Made by a program: the position numbers and the translations under genes. Of a DNA stretch of 24,427 nucleotides, positions 7,330 to 14,590 are shown piece after piece. Position 1 is the first letter of the stretch. Every line of letters starts with the position of its first letter. Under the pieces are notes generated by a model that saw only the letters and a list, made by a program, of their open reading frames with translations, was not told where the DNA came from and ran no database searches. This DNA comes from a virus: positions 1 to 24,427 of IMG/VR virus record IMGVR_UViG_3300021959_000375; one strand, given 5' to 3'.

Positions 7330-7628
7330 TAGATTGCTCCAAGTTCTGTGATGCTTACTCTGCCTGCGGCTGTAACTTGTAAAAATGCTACAAGATATGT
7401 TGGTTCAACAACCAAAAATTCAACACTGCCTGCTGGCATCATTAGGCTGTTTGATGTAGCAGTTGGCGATGTGCCAATTTCAATATAGGTATCTTGATTG
7501 ACTGCAATGCGTATAATGTTTGTTGTGGATTGTAATGCACCACTTTGTTGGCTGGCTCCACTGGATGTAAATCCTTGCGTGGTAGCTGGATAGTATGCGC
7601 CTTTTCTAAATGTAAGTGCTGATGCCAT
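7329..7628 (-). CDS. Small virion-type protein (99 aa)
   Basis: A short beta-rich protein (SLMMPAGSVEFLVVEPTYLVAFLQVTAAGRVSITEL) resembling small structural proteins of marine phages; no named family is certain. It has an AGGGG ribosome binding site immediately before the start and a late-like octamer (CATAAATA) upstream, and it is coupled to the following lectin-fold gene by a TAATG overlap. A role in the tail or particle surface is inferred from its neighbours. Confidence 0.7.
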   Translation of the reverse strand: MASALTFRKGAYYPATTQGFTSSGASQQSGALQSTTNIIRIAVNQDTYIEIGTSPTATSNSLMMPAGSVEFLVVEPTYLVAFLQVTAAGRVSITELGAI

Positions 7629-7643
7629 TTTTTCCCCTCAACG

Positions 7644-7651
7644 TATTTATG
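7644..7651 (-). promoter_or_regulatory. Late-like promoter octamer, 99-aa and 276-aa genes
   Basis: CATAAATA on the minus strand, followed by CGTTG and then AGGGG. The predicted start is the first A of the ribosome binding site, giving a leader of about 10 bases. Confidence 0.55.
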
Positions 7652-7656
7652 GTGAA

Positions 7657-8526
7657 TTATGGATTGATGTAGGTGTTATCTATAATGATAAGATTGAACG
7701 TACTACTACAATCGTTTCCTGAACTACTTGTGAAAGCACGAACTTCTATGTCAGTTTTTTCTGTAAACTTCAACGGTACAATATAGTTTTTGCTGTATTG
7801 ACTTCCTGCACTGGTAACAATGTCTTTGCTGTTAAAAGCACCCCCAAATGGTCTACACACAAGTAAAGCAGTAGTATCAGCATTTTGTCCACCAGCGCCA
7901 ATGGTCCATTGTGTAATATAGGCTGTATATCCTGCCGGTACTGTGTATATTGCCATGAAAGTCTGTCCAAGACTGGCTCCGCCACCTGTGCCTACTTTTA
8001 GTATCTGAGCAAGGAGTGTGCCGCCACCTCCGCTTGCACTACGCACACTGATAGTACCTGCGGCTTGTCCACCACTGCCTACACTGGTAACAATTACACG
8101 GAACACTCTGATAAATGTTGTGTTGCTTGCACCATCATCAATGTCGATGGTTTCTGTGGCTAGTGCATAGTTTTCATCAAGTCCTTGTACTTCAACTTGT
8201 CTGGCGCCTGTGCCTGCAGGTGTATCGTTGCCGTCACTGCTGGTTACATAAACACTACTTGAACTTGTAAGGTAGGTGTATACATTGCTCCCATCCCAGA
8301 TGGTTTCGATATTGCCACTTAGTGTGTCGTTTCGTCCAAACTTTTCAATGTAGCTAACACCGTCTACAGCACCATTGGATATGTTTATACCCCAACTGTA
8401 GAGGTCTCCTGATGTACGCACAATGGGTTGTCCCGAAGCATTGTAGTCCATTGCCTTGACCAGGTTCTCGGTGTTTGGTTCGTAGCTGTGAACGTAGTTT
8501 GTGCTGTTTGGATTATAATTTGCCAT
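7657..8526 (-). CDS. Virion-type protein (289 aa), probably tail or appendage
   Basis: The composition is Gly/Ser/Thr/Asn-rich with many predicted beta strands (YTAYITQWTIGAGG, NYIVPLKF) and a glycine-rich middle (SASGGGGTLL). The N-terminal 60 residues (NYNPNSTNYVHSYEPNTENLVKAMDY) resemble the start of structural proteins I recall from marine podo- and myoviruses. No enzymatic motif or transmembrane helix is visible. Its start lies 6 bases after the upstream lectin-fold gene, with no promoter between them, so it is in the same operon. The exact location in the particle is unknown. Confidence 0.7.
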   Translation of the reverse strand: MANYNPNSTNYVHSYEPNTENLVKAMDYNASGQPIVRTSGDLYSWGINISNGAVDGVSYIEKFGRNDTLSGNIETIWDGSNVYTYLTSSSSVYVTSSDGNDTPAGTGARQVEVQGLDENYALATETIDIDDGASNTTFIRVFRVIVTSVGSGGQAAGTISVRSASGGGGTLLAQILKVGTGGGASLGQTFMAIYTVPAGYTAYITQWTIGAGGQNADTTALLVCRPFGGAFNSKDIVTSAGSQYSKNYIVPLKFTEKTDIEVRAFTSSSGNDCSSTFNLIIIDNTYINP

Positions 8527-8532
8527 TATCTA

Positions 8533-9423
8533 TCAAAGTCCGTAGGCCGATTTGGTGCTGTTAAAGTTATTTGCAACTTCTTGTGCAGTTAGTGCATCAC
8601 TATATACTCTAATTTCGCCCATGTTGCCATTATAGTAAGTACCGTCGCCCATGTTAGTTATTGTACCAGCACCGAATAATAGATACTGTGTTGTTTCACC
8701 ATCATCGTGTGGAGAATCATATGTTACATTTGCACTTGCAACCTCTGCGCCATTGATATAACCTTTTAGTGTAGTACCATTATAGGTAATAACCATGTGA
8801 TACCATGTGTTATAATTCAATGCTGATCCGGTATCTTTTGTGATGCCTGTGCCATTCCAAAGTCCAAAGTTGGGCACAGGATTTACCGCACCAACAAATT
8901 CTAAAGCACTGAAATGATAAGACACACCTGGTGTAGCGGTACTTGAGACTTGCATTACTACTCCAGCAGCAGTAGGATATACCCATACACCTGCACTGAA
9001 CGTGTCTGGATTTCCTATATCACTGTATAAGTTTGCTGATCGTATGTAATCGTTGACTCCATCAAGTGTAAATATTCCATTATCTACATCGACGGTTGCT
9101 CCTACAAGAGTACCATTATTTCCTTCGCCACTTTGATCAACTATAGCACCACCGCTAAGTTCTCTGTTAGGTTTATAATAAGTAACTAGTCCGCTCTCAG
9201 TATACTGTGGCGTCAACCATGGTCGTCCAAGCTCACTCTGATTTTGTTTTATTCTATCTGCTTGATTATTATTATCTACTGCATAGACTGCTGGTAGTAA
9301 TTCTAAATTATATTGATCTGATCTAGTAGGTTGTGTTGCGGCTCTGTTTATCACTGCAAGATCCAATTTGGCAATCTGTCTATCTCTTTTCCACTCCAGT
9401 GTAGATATACCATTAGCTGCCAT
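8533..9423 (-). CDS. LamG-domain virion protein (296 aa)
   Basis: The N-terminal 30 residues (ISTLEWKRDRQIAKLDLA) are a conserved module I recall at the start of marine-phage structural proteins. Residues from about 95 to 290 form a LamG/concanavalin-like domain: NNGTLVGATV, FTLDGVNDYI, FSAGVWVYP, WYHMVITYNGTTLKGYING and the closing GEIRVYSDALTAQEV. LamG domains bind glycans or proteins, so a role in particle decoration or host recognition is likely. The ATG at 9423 overlaps the stop of the preceding 123-residue gene (TAATG). No signal peptide is present. Confidence 0.85.
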   Translation of the reverse strand: MAANGISTLEWKRDRQIAKLDLAVINRAATQPTRSDQYNLELLPAVYAVDNNNQADRIKQNQSELGRPWLTPQYTESGLVTYYKPNRELSGGAIVDQSGEGNNGTLVGATVDVDNGIFTLDGVNDYIRSANLYSDIGNPDTFSAGVWVYPTAAGVVMQVSSTATPGVSYHFSALEFVGAVNPVPNFGLWNGTGITKDTGSALNYNTWYHMVITYNGTTLKGYINGAEVASANVTYDSPHDDGETTQYLLFGAGTITNMGDGTYYNGNMGEIRVYSDALTAQEVANNFNSTKSAYGL

Positions 9424-9794
9424 TACCTAGGATAACCTTTAAATGCAACCACTGGACTTTTTGTATTCACTGCTGGAAGTTCACTGCTGCCTTTTTGTGC
9501 AGTTCTTTTTTTAGCTGTCAATCCAATTGATTTGAAAGCGTTCTGTGCTAGTTTTTCTTCTTCGTCTGTGTAGGTTCCTACATACCCATCACCAGCCAAC
9601 CATGAAGCGTTGTCCATTTCATGTTCAGCATTTCCGTCTTTGTCCATTGAAGCCATTGCAAGACTGGCACGATACAGATCGTAGTATCCGTTGTTTTTTA
9701 AACTTCCTGGGGAGGCTTTTTCAACATGATGAGGTATTTTTCCTTGTTTTAGGCTAGTTCCTCTGCGTTCAGTGATAAATTCGTAGCTACGCAT
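9423..9794 (-). CDS. 123-aa protein with a T4-like capsid-targeting N-terminus
   Basis: The N-terminus MRSYEFITE closely resembles the capsid-targeting sequence of T4 internal proteins such as IPIII (MKTYQEFIAE), one residue shorter, and ends in an IxE protease-type site. In T4 such proteins are packed in the prohead, cleaved by gp21 after the Glu, and injected with the DNA. The remaining 114 residues are basic at both ends and show no known domain (a YTDEEEKLAQNAF helix and a Lys/Ser-rich tail). It lies between two virion genes. An internal head protein is therefore a reasonable prediction; the resemblance is short and unproven. Confidence 0.65.
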   Translation of the reverse strand: MRSYEFITERRGTSLKQGKIPHHVEKASPGSLKNNGYYDLYRASLAMASMDKDGNAEHEMDNASWLAGDGYVGTYTDEEEKLAQNAFKSIGLTAKKRTAQKGSSELPAVNTKSPVVAFKGYPR

Positions 9795-9801
9795 AATTTC
9801 A

Positions 9802-11022
9802 TTACCATTTGCGACAGGACCAATAACGTGCTTTCGTCTTTGGTCCTGGATTATCGCAGTTGTGCCTAGCTCTAAAACTCTTACGTGCTTTAGGATTGTT
9901 TTTTCTTATACGCATTGATTTGCCCTTGACGCTGGTTCCGCCGTGACCAAAGTTCACTTTTTTCACATTACCTGTTTTTGGATCTTTCACATATACTTTA
10001 AACTTTTTGACATCACCTTGCATAGGCTTATTAAGTTCAACTTTACGTCCTTGATATTCTGCTTCTGCTATATCTGCTTCAACTACACGCTTCAAACTTC
10101 TAATAGTGTCGTTAACCATTGCACTGATATCGCTTGATCCTATCTCGTCATCGTCATCGCCATGGAATTCAGCAGTATCTCTAATTGCTTGTGTAATTTG
10201 CTCGATACCATACTGTCTAACCATGTCTGAGAACTCAGGATGATTCATAATCCTGCGTGTAATCATTGCTTCTACATCTTCAACATCTTCGATGAGTTTT
10301 TCAGTTTGTTCAACTGCTTCTGTAAGTTTGCGTGTGTAATATTCAGCACTTGATGGTATGCCCATACGTTTGTAAAGATCTGCTTGCTCTTCGAACATTT
10401 TTATATCGCTTGCAAGTTTTTGTATTTGTTTACAATTACAATGTGGACACTTCGCACCACAAGTACAGTCCATTACCTTAACACCACAACAAGCATCAGG
10501 ACAGTATATTTTACCATCTTTAATACGTTCTAGTAGTGTGCCTTCATTTGTAATAGCACGATACTGGCTTTTACTGCTTTCCTTTACTCTAGCTTCTGCA
10601 ATTCTAAAACCATCATGTGTAATGCCAGTTTTATTTGTTAGATAGTCTGCAATAAATTCTTCTGTATCTTCATCGTCTAGTCCAACTGGAACAGGAACTG
10701 TCATAGTTGTACTTAAATCACTTACATCATCTTCAGCGTCCCATTTGATATTAGTTACTTTAACTATGCCTTCGTCTAGTTCTTCTGAAGGTGGATCAAT
10801 AACTCCATCTGTGTCGTCACCCACATAGTTACAGTCTTCTAGTATACCATACGCATATTCATCTAAATGTAGTGTAATACTATCATCACTGTGTTCAACT
10901 ACAGGAAAGTCTATAGCAATTTCGTCATCAAAATCTTCTCTAACAACAACTTCAAGCACATCACCTGTAATAGGAAATGCAACTGCTCTTTCACTTTCTG
11001 GTATGTACTTTTTTAAACTCAT
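9802..11022 (-). CDS. 406-aa protein with eight-Cys cluster and DUF5872-like C-terminus
   Basis: The first 140 residues are very acidic. Residues 174-197 hold eight cysteines (CPDACC, CTC, CPHCNC), which look like a metal-binding cluster. A helical coiled-coil region follows (about 198-320). The last 70 residues are basic with the motifs VNFGHGG, NPKARKSFRARHNC and ARYWSCRKW, a module I recall in marine phages and giant viruses (DUF5872-like). No catalytic residues are evident. Its ATG overlaps the stop of the 472-residue gene. Position amid head genes suggests a structural, core or packaged protein; this is inference. Confidence 0.8.
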   Translation of the reverse strand: MSLKKYIPESERAVAFPITGDVLEVVVREDFDDEIAIDFPVVEHSDDSITLHLDEYAYGILEDCNYVGDDTDGVIDPPSEELDEGIVKVTNIKWDAEDDVSDLSTTMTVPVPVGLDDEDTEEFIADYLTNKTGITHDGFRIAEARVKESSKSQYRAITNEGTLLERIKDGKIYCPDACCGVKVMDCTCGAKCPHCNCKQIQKLASDIKMFEEQADLYKRMGIPSSAEYYTRKLTEAVEQTEKLIEDVEDVEAMITRRIMNHPEFSDMVRQYGIEQITQAIRDTAEFHGDDDDEIGSSDISAMVNDTIRSLKRVVEADIAEAEYQGRKVELNKPMQGDVKKFKVYVKDPKTGNVKKVNFGHGGTSVKGKSMRIRKNNPKARKSFRARHNCDNPGPKTKARYWSCRKW

Positions 11023-12440
11023 TACTTTGCCTTGTATTCTTGATATAGTTTCATTAGATGATCTTCGCTGACTTCATTAAGCTCTGACTCACCAAGCACT
11101 GACATTGGGTTGTCTCCACCAGCAACTTTTGGATATGCCATTTTCTTTGGTCCGTTAAGTCCACCAGCAATGTCCTGTGTCATATACTCAGTATCCATTG
11201 TGTTTTCATCATCTGCACCATTGGCAAATTCTTGATCTTCTGCTACGTCAACTTGCACTTCACCGTATCCTGGTTGTGCCATGCCCATTCCTGCTAATTT
11301 AAGCAATTGAGCTAGTTTGGCTGCTTCTTCGCCGCTTGCATTAATATTAATACTTGGCTCTGCGTTTGTTCCAGCATTTACGCTTATGCTCATGTCTTCA
11401 TTCAATTGTGTTGCACGTTTTACAATCTCGTTGCTTTCGTATACACTTGCGTTTTGATATAAAGGCTTACCTGCGCCTTCTGAAGTTGCAACTGAACCAG
11501 ATGAAGTGGTTTCTTCTACTTTTTCTTCTGATTCTTTTTTGAGATCTGGATATCCAGTTCCGCCGCACTCAGAACATTCTTTACCGTCTTCGTCCTTGCC
11601 GTCTTCGCATTGATCACATACTTTACTTCCAGTGCCTTCATCCATTTTACTGCACTTTGAAGCCATAAGTTTAATTTTATCCTGATCGCAGTCACTGTAC
11701 TTTTCACAAATTTCAGCTTCTGTCATGCCTTTGTCAACACACGCTTTCATTTCTTTCATAGATGGCATACCATCATGTTCTGCTTCTTCGATGGCTTCGT
11801 TTTTCTTGTCACCTTTAACAGGATAGGTTTTGCCATCAACTTCAAAACTGTCTTTGCCAGCTTTTATTGCTTTGTCTCTTTCACCTGAAAATTCATTGCC
11901 TTCTTCTACGTCTGCTTCATCAAGTGGATTTTCTGCCATTATCTTTGCGGCTACGTCTTGTGGTGTGCCTAAGGCTTCTTCAATCTCTTGTACAGGAAGA
12001 CCAGCTAGTTCTGCTAAACGTGCCATTACACCTTGTCTGGCTGCATCTTTCAGTGTACCCGAGTTTTCGTGCATTCCATCTTTGTCATGCTTCTCATCAT
12101 ACTCGATATCTTTGGTAACGTCTTTACCATCTTTACCAGCATGCTTCATACCATCGTACTTTGCATCATGTGCAACTTCACGTCCGGCTTTTTCGGCACG
12201 ATCATCTCTTTCAACATCAGACTCTTTTTCAAACATCTTGTTGTCTTTTTTCTTCTCTGGTAAACCATCAGGACTTTGTTTGTCGCTAAATGGAGTATAG
12301 TCTGCTTGTTTGTTAAGTTTTGTTTTCTTCATAAGGTCCTCTAGACCTTTTTTCATCATAGCCTGATTGTCTTCTTTATATATCTCAGGTGCATTTGCTA
12401 CCTTGTTTAGTTTGGCTAGTGTGTCGTAAATATTGTCCAT
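11022..12440 (-). CDS. 472-aa acidic protein with DnaJ-like zinc-finger pair
   Basis: The start is taken at ATG 12440 (MDNIYDTLAKLNKV), which has a good AAGGAAC site and lies 13 bases after the previous gene; a longer reading would overlap that gene. The protein is highly charged, with Lys/Asp/Glu-rich disordered segments in the first 150 residues. Near residues 274-296 are paired motifs CDQCEDGK and CSECGGTG, like one zinc-binding pair of the DnaJ cysteine-rich domain. A later segment (SININASGEEAAKLAQLL) resembles sequences in other marine phage proteins. The C-terminus is acidic. Scaffold, core or assembly chaperone roles are all possible; I do not recognise a named T4 counterpart. Confidence 0.8.
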   Translation of the reverse strand: MDNIYDTLAKLNKVANAPEIYKEDNQAMMKKGLEDLMKKTKLNKQADYTPFSDKQSPDGLPEKKKDNKMFEKESDVERDDRAEKAGREVAHDAKYDGMKHAGKDGKDVTKDIEYDEKHDKDGMHENSGTLKDAARQGVMARLAELAGLPVQEIEEALGTPQDVAAKIMAENPLDEADVEEGNEFSGERDKAIKAGKDSFEVDGKTYPVKGDKKNEAIEEAEHDGMPSMKEMKACVDKGMTEAEICEKYSDCDQDKIKLMASKCSKMDEGTGSKVCDQCEDGKDEDGKECSECGGTGYPDLKKESEEKVEETTSSGSVATSEGAGKPLYQNASVYESNEIVKRATQLNEDMSISVNAGTNAEPSININASGEEAAKLAQLLKLAGMGMAQPGYGEVQVDVAEDQEFANGADDENTMDTEYMTQDIAGGLNGPKKMAYPKVAGGDNPMSVLGESELNEVSEDHLMKLYQEYKAK

Positions 12441-12453
12441 TATAGGTTCCTTT

Positions 12454-13107
12454 TTATTTTTTGTTTTTACCCGGAGGGCCGTCTTTGCGATTCTCCGGAG
12501 CCGAACTACCATTGGAGGCTTTTACGACCGGAATCTTGTTAGTACCCATAATAGGACTATCTACACTATTAGGAGTATCTGTGTTGAATTTTGCTGGAGG
12601 AGTTGTACCACCTGCTATTGTAAAATCACTTGAGTATTCGTTGCCAACTACTTCTCTTTTATACGGATCAGCGGCATAGTATTCACTTGCTTTTTTGCTC
12701 TCTGAACTTTCTGGTTGTTCACCTTCTTCAGTACCAAGCACTGGATCAGGTTGCTCTTCATAACCTTTACGCTCTTCTTCTACACTATCAGCATACGCTT
12801 GTGATTGTATGATGATATGATTTGGATTCATTCCGAGAAGTTCAGCCATCTGTGTTATCTGTGGCGGTGTTGCTGGATAGTTAAAAGTCACATCCATAAA
12901 TGTAATACTATCATTTTCAGCTTCTGGAAAGTCTGGTAAGGTTTTTTGTATTGGAGTACTCTTTGGTTCTGTCATACTTACAACATCAAACTGTTGGAGT
13001 TTTTCTTCCAAAGCATTAATTAGTTCTGCATCAACATCACCAAGTATTTTGATTCTATAATCAAATGTTTGACGTGTTTCTACAAGGTATTGTGCAAATG
13101 ATTTCAT
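12454..13107 (-). CDS. 217-aa protein with a T4-like capsid-targeting N-terminus
   Basis: The first ten residues, MKSFAQYLVE, match the pattern of T4 capsid-targeting sequences (MKTYQEFIAE in IPIII) and end with an LxE site as recognised by the gp21 prohead protease. Residues 12-120 form a compact domain (FDYRIKILGDVDAELINALEEKL, PATPPQITQMAELLG, IIIQSQAYADSVEEER) that I recall as conserved and uncharacterised in cyanophage myoviruses. The remainder is disordered, rich in Glu, Ser and Pro, with SDFTIAGGTTPPAKF near the end. It is the first gene of an operon with its own late-like octamer at 13128-13135 and an AAGGAAAA ribosome binding site. A packaged internal protein is the best guess. Confidence 0.75.
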   Translation of the reverse strand: MKSFAQYLVETRQTFDYRIKILGDVDAELINALEEKLQQFDVVSMTEPKSTPIQKTLPDFPEAENDSITFMDVTFNYPATPPQITQMAELLGMNPNHIIIQSQAYADSVEEERKGYEEQPDPVLGTEEGEQPESSESKKASEYYAADPYKREVVGNEYSSDFTIAGGTTPPAKFNTDTPNSVDSPIMGTNKIPVVKASNGSSAPENRKDGPPGKNKK

Positions 13108-13127
13108 CTTATTTTCCTTCTATGCAG

Positions 13128-13135
13128 TATTTAGC
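13128..13135 (-). promoter_or_regulatory. Late-like promoter octamer, 217-aa gene operon
   Basis: GCTAAATA on the minus strand, two mismatches from TATAAATA, is followed by CTGCA and a leader of about 15 bases with AAGGAAAA. The same octamer variant occurs on the plus strand at 19964-19971. Confidence 0.5.
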
Positions 13136-13145
13136 AGAATAGAGC

Positions 13146-13640
13146 TTATTTCTCTTCTTTGTCTTTGTTTAACAACCTATCTAGTAGTGCATTCCTATCT
13201 AATACAACACCAGTTCCTGTGGCAATCTCTTCATTGTTAGATATTGCTTTTTGGTCCAGGTTTGCTTTTTTAAGTTGTAAATCCACCATTTTTAGTTTTT
13301 TGTTTAATTTAGCAGTTTTAGCAGTTATAGCGTGTCCGAGCATGGTACTTGCTACTCCAAAAATATCACTTGCCCATCTGCTGTCGACGTTCATTCCAAG
13401 ATCCATGAGATCATCAAAACCTTTGGTTGCTTTGTCTGCAAGTTCGTCCATTTCTGTATCGCTTGCTTCCAATCCACGCACTTGAGGAAGTGCCGCTTGC
13501 ACTTTATCAAGCTCACTGAGTGTATTTTGCATGATTGGGTTATTTTCTGGAGTTGGTTCAGGCACGTTGTCTGGCACTACTTCTTCAGTAAGCCCTTCAT
13601 CAGTCGGCAAATCAAATAGTTCTTCTAGTTTCTTGGTCAT
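13146..13640 (-). CDS. 16: Terminase small subunit gp16
   Basis: The length, 164 residues, is about that of T4 gp16. The N-terminus is acidic and variable. The central segment RWASDIFGVASTMLGHAITAK followed by a Lys/Leu-rich helix resembles the conserved helical core of T4 gp16 (the MEVFATLMGQM region). The C-terminus is short and charged. gp16 recognises viral DNA and regulates the gp17 motor. Its start is 29 bases inside the end of the CWC-type small gene, with an AAGGAAGC site just upstream. In T4, gp16 and gp17 genes overlap; here they are about 8.5 kb apart. Assignment is from pattern memory. Confidence 0.75.
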   Translation of the reverse strand: MTKKLEELFDLPTDEGLTEEVVPDNVPEPTPENNPIMQNTLSELDKVQAALPQVRGLEASDTEMDELADKATKGFDDLMDLGMNVDSRWASDIFGVASTMLGHAITAKTAKLNKKLKMVDLQLKKANLDQKAISNNEEIATGTGVVLDRNALLDRLLNKDKEEK

Positions 13641-13776
13641 GTGCTTCCTTCAAACATTCTGGACATACGCAATCATGTAACTCTGTGCTAATTGGTACCA
13701 ACGGTTCGATCATACACCAACAGGTGTAGTTTGGATCGCAAGTAAATCTAGTGTTACACAGTTCGCAAGTCTTCAT
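13612..13776 (-). CDS. 54-residue CWC-type cysteine-rich small protein
   Basis: A complete small ORF fills the gap between gp4 and gp16. It has eight cysteines: Cys4, 7, 13, 19, 21, 36, 38 and 41, arranged as CELC, FTC, CWC and CVCPEC. The CWC triplet with flanking CxxC and CxCxxC motifs resembles the bacterial cysteine-rich CWC family (PF14375-like), a probable zinc-binding fold of unknown function. The ATG lies 5 bases after the gp4 stop and the reading frame overlaps the start of gp16 by 29 bases, so it is almost certainly in the same transcript. No membrane segment is present. It could be a small regulator or a packaging accessory; nothing in the sequence settles this. Confidence 0.75.
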   Translation of the reverse strand: MKTCELCNTRFTCDPNYTCWCMIEPLVPISTELHDCVCPECLKEAHDQETRRTI

Positions 13777-13781
13777 TTTAC

Positions 13782-14222
13782 TTATTTTCGTTTTCCACCT
13801 TGACGGAAAATGTCATCCTCTGTAATCACTCTAAATATCAAACCGTTACGCTGACACCATTTCTGTGCGGCTGCCCACTTTGCATAATTTATGGCCACAA
13901 TTGCACGATCTCGATTGCTTGCTTTACTTTCTAGCACGCTTTGTTTTTTTGGTTTTATTTCGATTAGTTCAGTAACAACCTTATTATGTTTGTTTCTGTA
14001 TTGTATTAAAAAGTCAGGAATATATCTTGTTTTTTTTCCAGTCAATGGATTTATATAAGGAATTACTAGACTTTCACTAGACCATGATATAATATGATCG
14101 TTACTATCACAAAAACGCATAAACGCAAGTTCCCATCCACTTCTATACTTGGGCACACCTTTTCCTGCATATTTTTGAGGATTTAGAACTACGTAAGGTC
14201 CTTGTTGGAACTTGTTAGCCAT
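13782..14222 (-). CDS. 4: Head completion nuclease gp4-like protein
   Basis: A 146-residue protein close in length to T4 gp4 (also called gp50/65, about 150), which completes filled heads before tail joining. It has a TnsA-like/PD-(D/E)xK nuclease arrangement: Glu31 in SGWELAF, Asp70 in RYIPDF, and Glu88/Lys90 in IEIKPKK. The surrounding ISWSSESLVIPYINP and WCQRNGLIF segments also fit the gp4 family. An AGGTGA site precedes the ATG at 14222, and the gene starts right after the 129-residue ORF. Whether it has nuclease activity is not known from sequence alone, but the catalytic set looks intact. Confidence 0.85.
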   Translation of the reverse strand: MANKFQQGPYVVLNPQKYAGKGVPKYRSGWELAFMRFCDSNDHIISWSSESLVIPYINPLTGKKTRYIPDFLIQYRNKHNKVVTELIEIKPKKQSVLESKASNRDRAIVAINYAKWAAAQKWCQRNGLIFRVITEDDIFRQGGKRK

Positions 14223-14229
14223 AGTTCAC

Positions 14230-14589
14230 CTATATTAAGATATTGCGTGCAGTATACTGATTTGGAGTAGAAATTGAAGTTATACCAAGTAAAGTAGTGT
14301 TACTGCGTTGGTTATTTAGATAATAGGCAAGAGTAGCAGTAATTTGTATAGTATTTTGGTTACGGAGCTGATTTAGGATATTTTCAACTGACTCACCATT
14401 ATCTTCACTGATTTGAAATACACTGAGTGTAAAATTTTCTGCTTGATCTTTACTTGCAAAAATACTTGCAAAAAAACTATACACAGTATCATATTGATTT
14501 TGATCAATTACAAGTTCACGCTGGTAAAAATCATCAAATGCTCTAACAGTTGGATCAGTTCCTGGATTTGGATAGTTGATTGTTGCCAT
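14230..14589 (-). CDS. Small virion-type protein (119 aa), between tube and gp4 genes
   Basis: The start is taken at ATG 14589 (MATINYPNPGTDP), one base after the stop of the 412-residue gene, with an AGAGG site. An upstream ATG at 14619 would overlap that gene. The sequence (FDDFYQRELVIDQNQYDTVYSFF, LAYYLNNQRSNTTLLGI, YTARNILI) resembles a conserved protein I recall between tail-tube and gp4 genes in cyanophages. It is probably a tail or neck component, with no enzymatic motif. The exact T4 counterpart is uncertain. Confidence 0.75.
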   Translation of the reverse strand: MATINYPNPGTDPTVRAFDDFYQRELVIDQNQYDTVYSFFASIFASKDQAENFTLSVFQISEDNGESVENILNQLRNQNTIQITATLAYYLNNQRSNTTLLGITSISTPNQYTARNILI

Positions 14590-14590
14590 A

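Noticed and set aside
11830-12300. 156-codon plus-strand frame opposite the 472-residue gene
   Set aside because: It is long but rich in Ser, consistent with the complement of a Lys/Glu/Asp-rich gene; it has no start signal and no recognisable domain.
12441-12512. Upstream extension of the 472-residue protein (start near 12512)
   Set aside because: It would overlap the end of the 217-residue gene; ATG 12440 has a good ribosome binding site and natural spacing.
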